Notes: generated by a model from the sequence alone, not told the origin. Positions 43,915-53,486 are shown, counted from the first letter of the stretch. The stretch is 64,000 nucleotides of DNA from an uncultured Jannaschia sp. (GCA_947494145.1 CANLTZ010000002.1:1-64000), one strand, 5' to 3'. Numbers and translations: made by a program.

Positions 43915-45363
43915 ATGAGGACAAGAAGCAGAAAATTACCCCCAACGGGGTTGCGAATGCTGATGGCGGGCACCGCTGTCGCCTTCGCATTGCCCGGCGG
44001 CGCGTTGGCCGACGATCTATCGGACCTACGGGCGCAGCTTGAGGCGCTCGCCCAGCAGGTGGAACGCTTGGAGGCGGCACAAGCCAGCGAAGAACTTCGG
44101 GTGAGACGCGTGGAGGAGCGGATTGCGAATACGCAAGTCGCCACGCCGATCATCGCGCCACTCCGCAATCCGGCAGCAATTGGATCCAAGCGCCGCGACG
44201 TGCCATCCGACGATGAATTCCAGTCTTCGCCAGGAACGGCTTTCGTCCTGGGCAACACGGAAATCGAGATCGGCGGCTTCGCGAAACTGGACCTGATCTT
44301 CGATACCGAGGAATCCACGGGCGATTTGTTCGTTCCGCAAGGTATCTCTGTATTGAACGATACGGATAACGAGGCGTTCCGCGCCCATGCCAATGAATCG
44401 CGCTTGTTCTTCAAGACGAACACGCCGACCACAATTGGCGATATCCGGTTCCACATCGAAGCCGACTTCTTCGCATCGACGATTTCGTCGAACGAGATCG
44501 TCACTAACTCCTTCCCATTCCGACTGCGGCACGCCTATGGCGCGTTGCAACGGGGCAAGCACGAAGTGCTCGCCGGGCAGTTCTGGTCGGCCTTGGTGCC
44601 CATCGAAACCTATCCCTCCACGGTGGACTTTGGTGGTCCTGCTGGCAACTCGTTCCTGAGGCAGGCGCAGTTGCGCTACACATACGACGCCTCAGAATCC
44701 TTGCGCTTCGTCATCTCGCTCGAAAACTCGGAGACGACGCTAAGAGATGATGCGCTTGAATTCGGCGGTGGTTTGGGCGGTGCTTCGACCGGCTTCGGCG
44801 TGGATGCCGGTCTTGATGTAATACCCGACTTTGTTCTTACCGCCCGTCACACAAGCGAAAACAGCTTGGTCAAGGGTGCGGTCCTGCTGCGCCAGCTCAA
44901 CGCACCGTTCTCGTCCGATTCGGAGCTCGGTTACGGCCTGCAAGTGTCGGGTAAATACGACTTCACCGATCGCTTCACCCTGTCGGGTGCCGCGCTTTAT
45001 GGGGAAGGCGTGGGCCGCTACGTGTTCGTCGGCATTAACCAGGGCGCGTTCCTGGGAACGGGCGACAACGGCCAGGAAGAAGGCACCATCGACGCCATCG
45101 AAACCGTCAGCGGCTTTGCCCGCGCGAGCTACGGCTTGACGGATACGGTGACGCTGGTGGGCACCTACGGCTATTACGACCTGTTGGAGACCTTCACGGA
45201 GGCCGACACCGACGATATCCAAACGGCGCATCTGACCATGTTCTGGACACCGCTGCCCGACTTAACCGTCGGGTCCGAGGTAATCTTGGGTCGTCGCGAA
45301 TTGGTGTCAGGTGCCGACGACGATTTCCTGCGCTTGCAGGCATCGGTCAAGTGGTCGTTCTGA
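43915..45363 (+). CDS. DcaP-like trimeric outer-membrane porin
   Basis: A 482-residue porin. A signal peptide ends near GGALA-DD, then a short coiled coil (LSDLRAQLEALAQQVERLEA) that probably trimerises, then a beta-rich barrel beginning IEIGGFAKLDLIFDTE. The chain ends LQASVKWSF with the terminal Phe typical of outer-membrane barrels. GGAAAGG precedes the ATG. It converges on gshA with a fold-back element between. Confidence 0.85.
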   Translation: MRTRSRKLPPTGLRMLMAGTAVAFALPGGALADDLSDLRAQLEALAQQVERLEAAQASEELRVRRVEERIANTQVATPIIAPLRNPAAIGSKRRDVPSDDEFQSSPGTAFVLGNTEIEIGGFAKLDLIFDTEESTGDLFVPQGISVLNDTDNEAFRAHANESRLFFKTNTPTTIGDIRFHIEADFFASTISSNEIVTNSFPFRLRHAYGALQRGKHEVLAGQFWSALVPIETYPSTVDFGGPAGNSFLRQAQLRYTYDASESLRFVISLENSETTLRDDALEFGGGLGGASTGFGVDAGLDVIPDFVLTARHTSENSLVKGAVLLRQLNAPFSSDSELGYGLQVSGKYDFTDRFTLSGAALYGEGVGRYVFVGINQGAFLGTGDNGQEEGTIDAIETVSGFARASYGLTDTVTLVGTYGYYDLLETFTEADTDDIQTAHLTMFWTPLPDLTVGSEVILGRRELVSGADDDFLRLQASVKWSF

Positions 45364-45450
45364 CGGTCTGACCAAGGAACACATCGCCCCTTCGGCGGTG
45401 GCCTGGGCCCCATCCATTGGGTGGGGCCTGGGTGAAAGGCTGGCGTCTTT

Positions 45451-45559
45451 AGCGGTTCTCGAAAAATCTGAGCCATCAGCTTGCCGAGAAACGGCGCAAT
45501 ATCAATACGATGGTGGGGCGTTTTTCGGAGATACTGATTCAGGTTCTCCGAAAACCGCT
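45451..45559 (+). mobile_element. MITE-like fold-back element, copy 3
   Basis: A 109-bp copy in the convergent gap between the porin gene and gshA. It keeps both arms (AGCGGTTCTCGAAAA... / ...CCGAAAACCGCT) with more point changes than copies 1 and 4. CTTTA occurs on both sides. Confidence 0.8.
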
Positions 45560-45579
45560 TTAAGTAACTCCAAACGCCT

Positions 45580-46950
45580 TCAGTAACTCCGCTCCGCATA
45601 AATCCGCGTCAGGTCACCATTCCATGGCCCCCGATAGTCGTCGATCAATTCGTCCGCCAAGGTGCGCCCAGTCTCGACCGATTCCACCAGCGCATTGAGG
45701 AAGTGCGTCTCATCGGGGACAAGGCCGCCCGCCCCGGGCCGCGCCCGTGCCTTCAGCCCCGCCTGAGAGATGGCCAGCAATTCCCGCGCCAGGTCGTGCA
45801 TCTTTACGTCGCCCACCCGCGCTTGCAGGCCATCGACGCTGGCAGCCACGCGCAGATCAAGCCGCATCTCCTGATCCCAGTCCTTGCACAGATCCCACGC
45901 CGCATCGAGCGCGCCTTGATCGTAAAGCAGCCCTACCCAGAAGGCGGGCAGCGCGCAAAGCCTGCGCCAAGGCCCGCCATCGGCGCCGCGCATCTCCATG
46001 TATTTCTTGATCCGCGCCTCGGGGAACAGCGTCGTCAGGTGGTCCGCCCAATCCGACAGAGTCGGTGTCTCACCTGGCAAGGCAGGCAGTTTGCCTTTCA
46101 TGAAGTCGCGGAAGGACTGGCCCAAAGCGTCAATGTATTTGCCGTCGCGGTAGACGAAATACATCGGCACATCGAGCGCGTAATCCGCCCAACGCTCAAA
46201 CCCGAACCCGTCTTCGAAGACGAAGGCCGGGATGCCCGTGCGGTCCGCATCCAGGTCGCGCCAGACCCGGCTGCGCCAGGATTTATGGCCGTTGGGCTTG
46301 CCCTCGAAGAAGGGCGAATTGGCGAACAACGCGGTGGCCACCGATTGCAGTGCCATGGCCACGCGCAGCTTTTGAACCATGTCCGCCTCGGACGCGAAAT
46401 CCAGGTTTACCTGCACGGTACACGTGCGCCGCATCATCACCCGACCCATCGTGCCGACACGGCCCATATAGCCGTCCATCAGCTTGTAGCGGCCCTTGGG
46501 CATGAGCGGCATTTCCTCATGGGTCCAGATGGGGGCCGCGCCCAGGCCGATGAAGCGCACGCCGATTTCGTCGGCCACGGCTTTGACTTCGCGCAGGTGG
46601 TCGTTCACCTCGTCACAGGTCTGGTGGATGTTGTCGAGCGGGCCGCCCGAAAGCTCCACCTGGCCGCCGGGCTCCAGGCTGATATTGGCGCCGTCCTTTT
46701 CGAGCCCGATCAGCAGGCCGCCTTCTTCGACGGGGGACCAGCCGAAGCGGTCGCGCAGGCCCGACAGAACGGCCTGGATCGACCGCTCGCCGTCATAAGG
46801 CAGGGGCATGAGCGTGTCTTTGCAATAGCCGAACTTCTCGTGCTCGGTGCCGATGCGCCACTGGTCGCGGGGCTTGCAGCCTGACGCCATGTATTCCGCC
46901 AGTTGCGCGTGATCGGTGATCGGGCCGCCGCCGGATTGGGGAATAGACAT
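45580..46950 (-). CDS. gshA: Glutamate-cysteine ligase
   Basis: A 456-residue enzyme that makes gamma-glutamylcysteine, the first step of glutathione synthesis. It is of the plant/alphaproteobacterial class: WRIGTEHEKFGYC, GLEKDGANISLEPGGQVELSG (quoted in part), RRTCTVQVNLDFASE and LFANSPFFEGKPNG. Full length. gshB is not in the window. Its stop lies 21 bp from the fold-back element. Confidence 0.95.
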   Translation of the reverse strand: MSIPQSGGGPITDHAQLAEYMASGCKPRDQWRIGTEHEKFGYCKDTLMPLPYDGERSIQAVLSGLRDRFGWSPVEEGGLLIGLEKDGANISLEPGGQVELSGGPLDNIHQTCDEVNDHLREVKAVADEIGVRFIGLGAAPIWTHEEMPLMPKGRYKLMDGYMGRVGTMGRVMMRRTCTVQVNLDFASEADMVQKLRVAMALQSVATALFANSPFFEGKPNGHKSWRSRVWRDLDADRTGIPAFVFEDGFGFERWADYALDVPMYFVYRDGKYIDALGQSFRDFMKGKLPALPGETPTLSDWADHLTTLFPEARIKKYMEMRGADGGPWRRLCALPAFWVGLLYDQGALDAAWDLCKDWDQEMRLDLRVAASVDGLQARVGDVKMHDLARELLAISQAGLKARARPGAGGLVPDETHFLNALVESVETGRTLADELIDDYRGPWNGDLTRIYAERSY

Positions 46951-46998
46951 GGGGGCCTCGCGCTTGACTTGCGCGTCACGAGTGCGGGGATGGCGCGG

Positions 46999-47511
46999 TC
47001 AAGTCAAGGCACGCAAAGGGTCGCGCCGCCACACGGAGATGAGACCGGGTGTGCGTGCCTGCACCGCCCGTACCATGTACCCCCCGTCGAAGCCGGGCAG
47101 CGGGGCCAGCGCATCCAGCAGGGCATCCGCCCCTTCGGCCCCTTCGGGCACGTCCAGTGGCGGCGCGCTCTCGGAAATCAGGCGCCAGGTGGCTTGGCCG
47201 TCGCTGTTGCGCAGCAGGGTCACTTCGATCAGGTCATCGAGCGCCACCACGCCGCCGGTGATGGGGCCCATATAGGCGATGCGGCCTTCATCGGTGCGCA
47301 ATATGCCAGGGCCCAGCGCGCCGGTGCGAAAGCGCCCGTGACGCAGACCCGAGACGATCAGGAAGGTGCTGACCACCATGAGGGCCAGGCCGAAGAGGGT
47401 CGGCAGACCCGATGAGGTGACCGCGAGGTAGGCGCCGAACAGAAGGGCCCCCAGCCCCCCAATCGCTTCCCGCCAGCGCAGGATCTGGGCGCGCAATTCG
47501 GGGCGGATCAT
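46999..47511 (-). CDS. Membrane protein, conserved hypothetical
   Basis: A 170-residue protein with two adjacent N-terminal spans (about residues 15-55) and a soluble C-terminal domain of ~110 residues. Its ATG overlaps the stop of the acetyltransferase gene (ATGA). Family not recognised; it is the third gene of rsmE - GNAT - this gene. Confidence 0.7.
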   Translation of the reverse strand: MIRPELRAQILRWREAIGGLGALLFGAYLAVTSSGLPTLFGLALMVVSTFLIVSGLRHGRFRTGALGPGILRTDEGRIAYMGPITGGVVALDDLIEVTLLRNSDGQATWRLISESAPPLDVPEGAEGADALLDALAPLPGFDGGYMVRAVQARTPGLISVWRRDPLRALT

Positions 47512-48329
47512 GGCGTCACCTCTCCGTCGAACAGGACCAGCGCGAAATCGCCGATCCGCTGGAAGCCCAATGGCGTGTAGCAGGCGACGGCGGCGTCAGA
47601 GGCGGCGAAGAGTGTCGCCTGCCGCACGCCTTGCGCCCTCGCCTCGGCCAGATGCAGCGCCACGACGCGGCGCGCCAAGCCCCGCCCTCGTGACGCCGGT
47701 GGCGTATATACGCCGCCGATTTGGACAATGTCCGGCAGGCGGGCGTTGAGCCCGGTCATGGCAAGTGGTGTCCCGCGATCCACCAGCATCCGGTATGTTC
47801 CATTCGTGGCCCATTCGGGCGGATCCTCGGCCGAGATTGGGCGCGCGGGGGGATGCAATTCGTCTTCATAGGCCATGCGCCAACCTATGGCAGTTTCAAG
47901 TTGATCCGAGACGGGAACCAGATGTCCTGGCCCTGCAGGCACGTCCAACTCGGCGAGGTCCAACAGAAATTGGGGTTCATCCGCATCGAGGATCGCAGGC
48001 GCCCCCGTCAAACCTGCCGCCGCCATGACGGCGCGCACAGGTCCGGCAGCGCCGTTGATGCCCGTCAAAGCGCGGCCCTTTAGGATGGCGGCCATGGCGC
48101 CGGGGTCGAAGGTGTCGGGGCCATAGACCATCGCCCCGCCGCTTTGCGTCAGGCCCAGTACCGCGCTCGGGTCTGCGGTGTCGTCGACCCAATAGGTCGT
48201 GGCGTTTCGGTGGCCTGTGCCCGACATGCCATGGGCCGCAAGGTTGCCCAGCGGGAACATGGCGCGGGCCGCGTCGCGGCGAAGCGCGCGCTCCAGCGCG
48301 GGGCGGTGGGCTTCGGTCGCGCGGATCAT
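47508..48329 (-). CDS. GNAT-family N-acetyltransferase
   Basis: A 273-residue protein with a C-terminal GNAT domain. The acetyl-CoA loop is VYTPPASRGRGLARRVV, and FAASDAAVACYTPLGFQRIG is the usual last helix and strand. The N-terminal half is a second, degenerate GNAT-like module. It is coupled to rsmE by an ATGA overlap. Substrate unknown. Confidence 0.8.
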   Translation of the reverse strand: MIRATEAHRPALERALRRDAARAMFPLGNLAAHGMSGTGHRNATTYWVDDTADPSAVLGLTQSGGAMVYGPDTFDPGAMAAILKGRALTGINGAAGPVRAVMAAAGLTGAPAILDADEPQFLLDLAELDVPAGPGHLVPVSDQLETAIGWRMAYEDELHPPARPISAEDPPEWATNGTYRMLVDRGTPLAMTGLNARLPDIVQIGGVYTPPASRGRGLARRVVALHLAEARAQGVRQATLFAASDAAVACYTPLGFQRIGDFALVLFDGEVTP

Positions 48330-49042
48330 CCCCAATCCCCCCGCGCCGCCTGCCAAAGCGTCAGCGCCGCAACCGCCGCCGTGTCGGCCCGCAGGATCCG
48401 GGGCCCCAGGGCCAGCGTGATCCCTTGTCGCATCGCGCGCAGGCGCGCGCGCTCCTCGGGGGAAAAGCCGCCTTCGGGGCCGATCAACAGCGCGGCGGGG
48501 GCAGGCGGCAGCGGGGCAGTGGCCTCGCCCGCAAGCGTTTCATCACAGAAAATCAGCGCCCGATCCTCGGGCCAGGTATCGAGCAGGCGGGTCAGGGGCG
48601 CCAGTTCCGCAACCTCGGGCACGTAGGTGCCACCGCATTGCTCGGCGGCTTCCACCGCGTGGGCTTGCAGGCGGTCGCGGCGGATGCGCTCGGAATTGGT
48701 GTATTGCGTCGCCACCGGCAGGATGCGGGCGGCGCCCAGCTCTGCCGCCTTTTCCACGATGAAATCGGTGCGGGCCTTCTTGATGGGTGCGAAAACCAGC
48801 CACAAATCCGGCGGATCGCGCTGCGCGGCCACCTGCGCGTCGCAGATCAAAGTCGCCCCGCGTTTGGCGGCCGCGTCGATCCGAGCGCGCCACGCGCCCG
48901 CGCGGCCATCGAACACGGTCAGCGTGTCCCCCACTGACAGCCGCATGACCCCGGTCAGGTAATGCGCCTGATCGCGCGTCACCTCGACCGATTGCCCCGC
49001 CCTAAGGGGACCGGCTACATGCAGCCTGACCTTGCTGTCCAT
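48326..49042 (-). CDS. rsmE: 16S rRNA m3U1498 methyltransferase RsmE
   Basis: A 238-residue SPOUT methyltransferase. The knot motifs are LLIGPEGGFSPEE and LGPRILRADTAAVAAL, with QYTNSERIRRDR and AAEQCGGTYVPEV before them. The start at 49042 gives MDSKVRLHV; the coding frame is open beyond it. It heads a three-gene operon and is divergent from ubiA with only 10 bp between the starts. Confidence 0.94.
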   Translation of the reverse strand: MDSKVRLHVAGPLRAGQSVEVTRDQAHYLTGVMRLSVGDTLTVFDGRAGAWRARIDAAAKRGATLICDAQVAAQRDPPDLWLVFAPIKKARTDFIVEKAAELGAARILPVATQYTNSERIRRDRLQAHAVEAAEQCGGTYVPEVAELAPLTRLLDTWPEDRALIFCDETLAGEATAPLPPAPAALLIGPEGGFSPEERARLRAMRQGITLALGPRILRADTAAVAALTLWQAARGDWG

Positions 49043-49052
49043 GGGACCTCCG

Positions 49053-49994
49053 ATGACCGATACCTCCGACCAAGGACAAGTGGCCGACGCCGTCAAGGGC
49101 AACTGGGTGGATACGATCGCGCCCGAAGCTGCGCGTCCCTATCTGCGTCTGTCCCGCGCCGACCGTCCGATCGGCACCTGGCTGTTGCTTCTGCCCTGTT
49201 GGTGGGGACTGATGCTGGCGGTGGCTTTGCATGGATTCACTTGGTTCGCGGCCTGGATCGCACTGGGCTGCGCCATCGGCGCCTTCCTGATGCGCGGCGC
49301 AGGCTGCACTTGGAACGATGTGACCGACCGGGATTTCGACGGCGCCGTGGCGCGCACCCGGTCGCGGCCCATTCCGTCGGGGCAGGTCAGCGTCAAGGGC
49401 GCGCTGACTTGGATGGTCGCTCAGGCGCTGGTGTCCTTCGCCATCCTTCTGACGTTTCCGCCCGCAGCCATTGCACTGGGTGTGCTGTCGCTGCTGCCAG
49501 TCGCCGTCTATCCCTTCGCCAAACGCTTCACCTGGTGGCCCCAGGTCTTTCTGGGTCTCGCCTTCAACTGGGGCGCGCTGCTGGCCTGGACGGCGTTGAC
49601 CGGCGCGCTGGCCTGGCCCGCAGTGCTTTTGTACCTGGGTGGGATCGCTTGGACGCTGTTCTACGATACGATTTACGCTTACCAAGACGTGGAAGATGAC
49701 GCGCTGATCGGCATCAAATCCACCGCGCGTCGGTTCGGTGACAGGCCCGCCCCTTGGATGCGGGCCTTCCTGGCGGCCACCGTTATCTTGCTGGGCGCGG
49801 CCGTCTTGCTGGCCCTTCCGGTATTGCCGGGCCTCGTTGCGCTGCTTGGGGTCTGGGCCATGGGCTGGCACTTGGCGCTGCAATTGGCGCGGCTCGACAT
49901 CTCGGACGCCCAGGGCTGCCTGAACCTGTTCCGGTCCAACCGAACGGCGGGACTGATCCCCCTGCCATTTTTCGCCATTGCCGCGCTGCTTTGA
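49053..49994 (+). CDS. ubiA: 4-hydroxybenzoate polyprenyltransferase UbiA
   Basis: A 313-residue membrane enzyme that prenylates 4-hydroxybenzoate in ubiquinone synthesis. The two Asp-rich motifs are present (NDVTDRDFD, residues ~90-98, and YDTIYAYQDVEDD) among about eight spans. Its promoter must overlap rsmE, whose start is 10 bp away. Confidence 0.95.
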   Translation: MTDTSDQGQVADAVKGNWVDTIAPEAARPYLRLSRADRPIGTWLLLLPCWWGLMLAVALHGFTWFAAWIALGCAIGAFLMRGAGCTWNDVTDRDFDGAVARTRSRPIPSGQVSVKGALTWMVAQALVSFAILLTFPPAAIALGVLSLLPVAVYPFAKRFTWWPQVFLGLAFNWGALLAWTALTGALAWPAVLLYLGGIAWTLFYDTIYAYQDVEDDALIGIKSTARRFGDRPAPWMRAFLAATVILLGAAVLLALPVLPGLVALLGVWAMGWHLALQLARLDISDAQGCLNLFRSNRTAGLIPLPFFAIAALL

Positions 49995-50049
49995 TTGCCC
50001 CGCCCGTCCGCGCTGGGTAAGACGCCCGGGGGGGACAGCCGGAACATCC

Positions 50050-52035
50050 ATGAGCCGACGAACGAAATTTGCCACGCTCGCCGCCTTTGCCGTTGCCGCC
50101 TCCGCCGCGACGGCCGGGGCTTGGTATGCCGCCGATTTCGTCGAACGGACATCGCGTGACGCGGTCGAAGACCGCTTGGCTGAGGCCAGGATGGACTGGG
50201 TCGAGGTCAGCACCGACGGGCTGCAACTGATCCTGTCGGGTTATGCGCCCGATGAACCGTCGCGCTTCCGCGCCATCACCGAAGCGGGTGTCATGGTGGA
50301 TCCGGGCCGCGTGATCGACGCCATGGACGTGGTGCCCAGCCGCCCGGTCACGGCGCCTGCGTTTTCGCTGGAAATCCTGCGCAACGAAGCGGGCGTGTCG
50401 CTTATCGGATTGATCCCGTCCGAAGGTGGGCCAGAAATGCTGAGCGGGCTTTTGGGTGACATCCCTGGGGCCACGGCGCTGGATGTGACCGACATGGTCG
50501 AGACGGCCGATTACGATAAGCCCGACGGCTGGGAAGACGCGTTGCGTTTCGCAGTGCGCATCCTGGCAGACTTGCCCCGTTCCAAACTGTCGGTGTCGCC
50601 GGGCCATGTCATGGTGGCCGCCGTGGCCGACAGCGCCGAGCAGAAAGTGTCGCTTGAGCGGCGATTGCGCGCAACGAAGCCCGATGATGTTTCGCTCGAT
50701 TTGCAGATCAAGGCGCCCCGTCCCGTCATCGCCCCTTTCACGCTGCGCTTTGTCATGCCACCCGGCGGCGCGCCCCGTTTTGAGGCCTGCGCTGTGGACA
50801 GCGAAGGCGCGCGCACGCGCGTTCTGGCGGCGGCGACTGATGCGGGCTTTCGCGGAAATGCCCGCTGTGTGATCGCACTGGGCGTGCCGTCGGCCACGTG
50901 GGGCATCGCGGCATCCCGCGGGATCGTGGCGCTGGGCGCGCTCGGCGGGGGCACGCTGACGCTGTCGGATGCCGATGTGGCACTTGTCGCGCCCGAGGGC
51001 ACGGACCGGCGCACCTTCGACCGCGTCGTGGCCGAGCTGGAAACGGAACTGCCCGATCTCTTCGTGCTGTCCGCCATGCTGCCAGAGACGCCCGAAAACG
51101 AAGATGGCAGCCAGACCGCAGGCATACCGGAATTCACCGCGACCCGTTCGCCGGAAGGCCAAGTCCAGTTACGCGGACGGCTCTTCGATGAAGCGCAGGA
51201 AGCGGCGGTCCTATCCTATGGCCGCGCGCTTTTCGGGGTGGGTAACACCTATATCGCCACGCGCGAAGATCGGACCTTGCCCCAGGGGTGGCCGATCCGT
51301 GTCTTGGTCGCGCTGGATGCGCTATCGCGGTTGGAAAACGGCGCTGCCATCGTCGACCCGGAGCGTATCGAAATCCGCGGTGTGACCGGCAACGCCAATG
51401 TGGCGGCGGAATTGTCGGGGCTCTTCTCCGAGAAGCTGGGCGCAGATGCGACCTACAATATCGACGTCGAGTACCGCGAAGAACTGGACCCGCTTCTCAA
51501 TATTCCGACGCCCGAGGAATGTGAGACGCGCCTCAACTCCATCCTGGTGGAACAGAAGCTGACCTTCGCCCCAGGGGAGGCCGTCATCGAGGCGGCGGGC
51601 GACGGGCAGGTGGGGCGCCTGGCAGCGCAGCTTGGCGAATGCGAACGCGCTGCCTTTGAGATCGGTGGGCATACCGACAGCCAAGGCCGCGAGGAAATGA
51701 ACGCCGATTTGTCCAAGCAACGCGCCGAAGCCGTGCGGGCGGCCTTGATTGCCCGCGGTGTGGCGCCCGACCAACTCGTGTCGCGGGGTTACGGTGAAAC
51801 CCAGCCCATTGCTGACAACGACACCGAAGAAGGGCGCGAGGCCAACCGCCGGATCACGTTTACGCTGCTGGGTCGGCGCCAGGCCGATAGCGGCGCGCGT
51901 GTCACGGCCCCCGTGCCCAGTGACGCCGATCCTGCCGACGCCACGCCGGTCGACGAAGCCTCCGACGAAGACGGCACAGCAGACGCATCGGAAAGCCCCA
52001 CCGAAGAGACCACCGGGGAAGGGACCGGAGAATGA
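50050..52035 (+). CDS. OmpA-family protein with repeated BON-like modules
   Basis: A 661-residue envelope protein. A signal or anchor lies at residues 8-30, then repeated ~75-residue alpha/beta modules (segments such as DWVEVSTDGLQLILSGYAPD and FTATRSPEGQVQLRGRLFDE), then an OmpA peptidoglycan-binding domain (FEIGGHTDSQGREEMN; LSKQRAEAVRAAL; GYGETQPIADNDT; EANRRITF). The last ~50 residues are acidic and low-complexity. The next gene overlaps its stop (ATGA). It probably links envelope layers; exact role unknown. Confidence 0.85.
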   Translation: MSRRTKFATLAAFAVAASAATAGAWYAADFVERTSRDAVEDRLAEARMDWVEVSTDGLQLILSGYAPDEPSRFRAITEAGVMVDPGRVIDAMDVVPSRPVTAPAFSLEILRNEAGVSLIGLIPSEGGPEMLSGLLGDIPGATALDVTDMVETADYDKPDGWEDALRFAVRILADLPRSKLSVSPGHVMVAAVADSAEQKVSLERRLRATKPDDVSLDLQIKAPRPVIAPFTLRFVMPPGGAPRFEACAVDSEGARTRVLAAATDAGFRGNARCVIALGVPSATWGIAASRGIVALGALGGGTLTLSDADVALVAPEGTDRRTFDRVVAELETELPDLFVLSAMLPETPENEDGSQTAGIPEFTATRSPEGQVQLRGRLFDEAQEAAVLSYGRALFGVGNTYIATREDRTLPQGWPIRVLVALDALSRLENGAAIVDPERIEIRGVTGNANVAAELSGLFSEKLGADATYNIDVEYREELDPLLNIPTPEECETRLNSILVEQKLTFAPGEAVIEAAGDGQVGRLAAQLGECERAAFEIGGHTDSQGREEMNADLSKQRAEAVRAALIARGVAPDQLVSRGYGETQPIADNDTEEGREANRRITFTLLGRRQADSGARVTAPVPSDADPADATPVDEASDEDGTADASESPTEETTGEGTGE

Positions 52036-52355
52036 ACCGCACCGAATTCGTCATCGCCATTGCGGTGATCTTGTTCCTGGCCTTTGTCTTGGGTTGGTTC
52101 GCCTCGTGGCTGGTCTATCGCTTCAGCCGGGTCACGGTTTCTGACGTGGCCGAGTTGGAGGAAATGGCCAAGGCGCTGCATAATGCCGAAGAACAGCGCG
52201 ACGAGGCCATAACCTATCTGCAATATCGCGAGAATGAGCTGTCGACGAAGCTGACCCAATCCGAGGCGGAACTTGGCGCCGCTATGGACGGTTTGCGGGA
52301 AGCACGGCAGGAAGCGGCTGAACTGCGGAAATATGTTGAATCGTTGAACGCCTGA
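52032..52355 (+). CDS. Membrane-anchored coiled-coil protein coupled to the OmpA gene
   Basis: A 107-residue protein with one N-terminal span (FVIAIAVILFLAFVLGWFAS) and a coiled coil over residues 40-105 (ELEEMAKALHNAEEQRDEAI). Its ATG overlaps the OmpA-gene stop by four bases, so the two are translationally coupled and probably interact. No family name known to me. Confidence 0.75.
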   Translation: MNRTEFVIAIAVILFLAFVLGWFASWLVYRFSRVTVSDVAELEEMAKALHNAEEQRDEAITYLQYRENELSTKLTQSEAELGAAMDGLREARQEAAELRKYVESLNA

Positions 52356-52609
52356 GGGCCGGTGGAATGCCATCTTAGACGCGGCAGGTCGCATTTCGGG
52401 GTGCCTTGGTCTCAAGATCTCAATTGACGATCCAAGGCTTTTTTACGGGTCCGGTGATGTGTTTGGCTTGGAGCTTGGCCCAAGCGGAACAGCGGTCTTG
52501 CCGTTGCAACGTACAGCAGAACGACCGCCAGGTTGTCGGATCGCCGCCCGTCGGTGGACTGACTCGCACGCCGCTCAGCCAGGTCCAGCCAACGTAGAGC
52601 GATCTCATC

Positions 52610-52780
52610 CTATCCCTCCCGCATCATCGCCTCCCAGGCGGCCTGCATCTCAGGCGGGGCATGGTTGTTGTGCGGCGCAAAGGCATCAAGGTGCAGAACG
52701 CTGAACGAGGCGATGGCCAGCAGGGCCAAGGCGGCGAGTGGCGGGCACGGGCGGGCGGACTGTGATGCAATCCGGCTCAT
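52610..52780 (-). CDS. Second small membrane protein with a PEM-x-A-x-WEAMM C-terminus
   Basis: A 56-residue protein starting MSRIASQSARPC with one span (about residues 15-30, LAALALLAIASFSVL) and tail NNHAPPEMQAAWEAMMREG. It aligns over the whole span and tail with the protein at 16588-16815. Its ATG overlaps the stop of the oxidoreductase gene (ATGA), so it belongs to the TetR-controlled operon. Unknown family. Confidence 0.75.
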   Translation of the reverse strand: MSRIASQSARPCPPLAALALLAIASFSVLHLDAFAPHNNHAPPEMQAAWEAMMREG

Positions 52781-53406
52781 GACGACACCGCCACGGCCTG
52801 ACCGGCATATCGCCTGTCAGAGATTTGCCGCGCCAGGAACGCGGCCACATCAGCGCGAGAGATCTTGAGGCGCAGCCCTTGTTCCGCCGGGTCGAACCCT
52901 TCGCGGATTGTTCCGCCCGCGGGACCATCCGTGAACGCGCCGGGCCGGACGATGGTCCAGTCCAGGCCGCTGGCGCGGACCATATCCTCCTGCCGTTCGT
53001 GGTCTTTGAAGACGGGACGCAGCAGCGCACCGAACATGATACGTTTCCAGAAGAAGTTGAGGTTTGGCCAGCTTTCATGCGCGCCCAGCGTCGATTGGCA
53101 GATCAGGCGGCGTACGCCATGGCGCTGCATCCCATGAATAACGTTGAGCGTCCCGGCCGAGCGGACGCGCCCGGTGCGGGACATCCCGGCGCCAAGGGCC
53201 ACGACGACCGCCTCCTGGCTTTCGATGGCGGCGGCGACGGCAGCTGCGTCTTCAGCATCGCCAGCCACGCGACGCAGCTCGGAATGGTCGATGTCCAACC
53301 GCTCGGGGCGGCGGGCAAAGGCGGTGACGCGGTGGCCCTGATCCAGCATCTGAGCCGTGGCAAGGCGGCCGACCGATCCGGTGGCGCCGAAGACGATGAC
53401 ATTCAT
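52777..53406 (-). CDS. NAD(P)-binding oxidoreductase (NmrA/SDR-like)
   Basis: A 209-residue atypical short-chain dehydrogenase of the NAD(P)H-binding type. The N-terminal Rossmann motif is VFGATGSVGRLATAQML, with SGLDWTIVRPGAFTDG near the end. It is divergent from a TetR regulator, with a perfect palindrome between them that points to direct repression. Substrate unknown. Confidence 0.85.
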   Translation of the reverse strand: MNVIVFGATGSVGRLATAQMLDQGHRVTAFARRPERLDIDHSELRRVAGDAEDAAAVAAAIESQEAVVVALGAGMSRTGRVRSAGTLNVIHGMQRHGVRRLICQSTLGAHESWPNLNFFWKRIMFGALLRPVFKDHERQEDMVRASGLDWTIVRPGAFTDGPAGGTIREGFDPAEQGLRLKISRADVAAFLARQISDRRYAGQAVAVSS

Positions 53407-53426
53407 GGTGGGTCCTTTCGTATTTT

Positions 53427-53445
53427 ACTTTACACTGTGTAAAGT
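53427..53445. promoter_or_regulatory. TetR-type operator palindrome 1
   Basis: ACTTTACAC-T-GTGTAAAGT is a perfect 9+9 inverted repeat, 21 bp upstream of the oxidoreductase start and 34 bp before the tetR start. Confidence 0.75.
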
Positions 53446-53469
53446 TGACGTCCCGTCTATGACTGATAT

Positions 53470-53486
53470 CTTGACACGATGTCAAG
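53470..53486. promoter_or_regulatory. TetR-type operator palindrome 2, over the tetR start codon
   Basis: CTTGACA-CGA-TGTCAAG is a perfect 7+7 inverted repeat that contains the tetR ATG (53479). It could mediate autorepression. It differs in sequence from palindrome 1. Confidence 0.55.

Noticed and set aside
52420-52608. 62-residue open frame on the minus strand after the OmpA/coiled-coil operon
   Set aside because: No start signal, no family likeness, odd composition (Trp/Cys-rich). The stretch 52356-52609 is otherwise treated as an intergenic region with nothing recognised.
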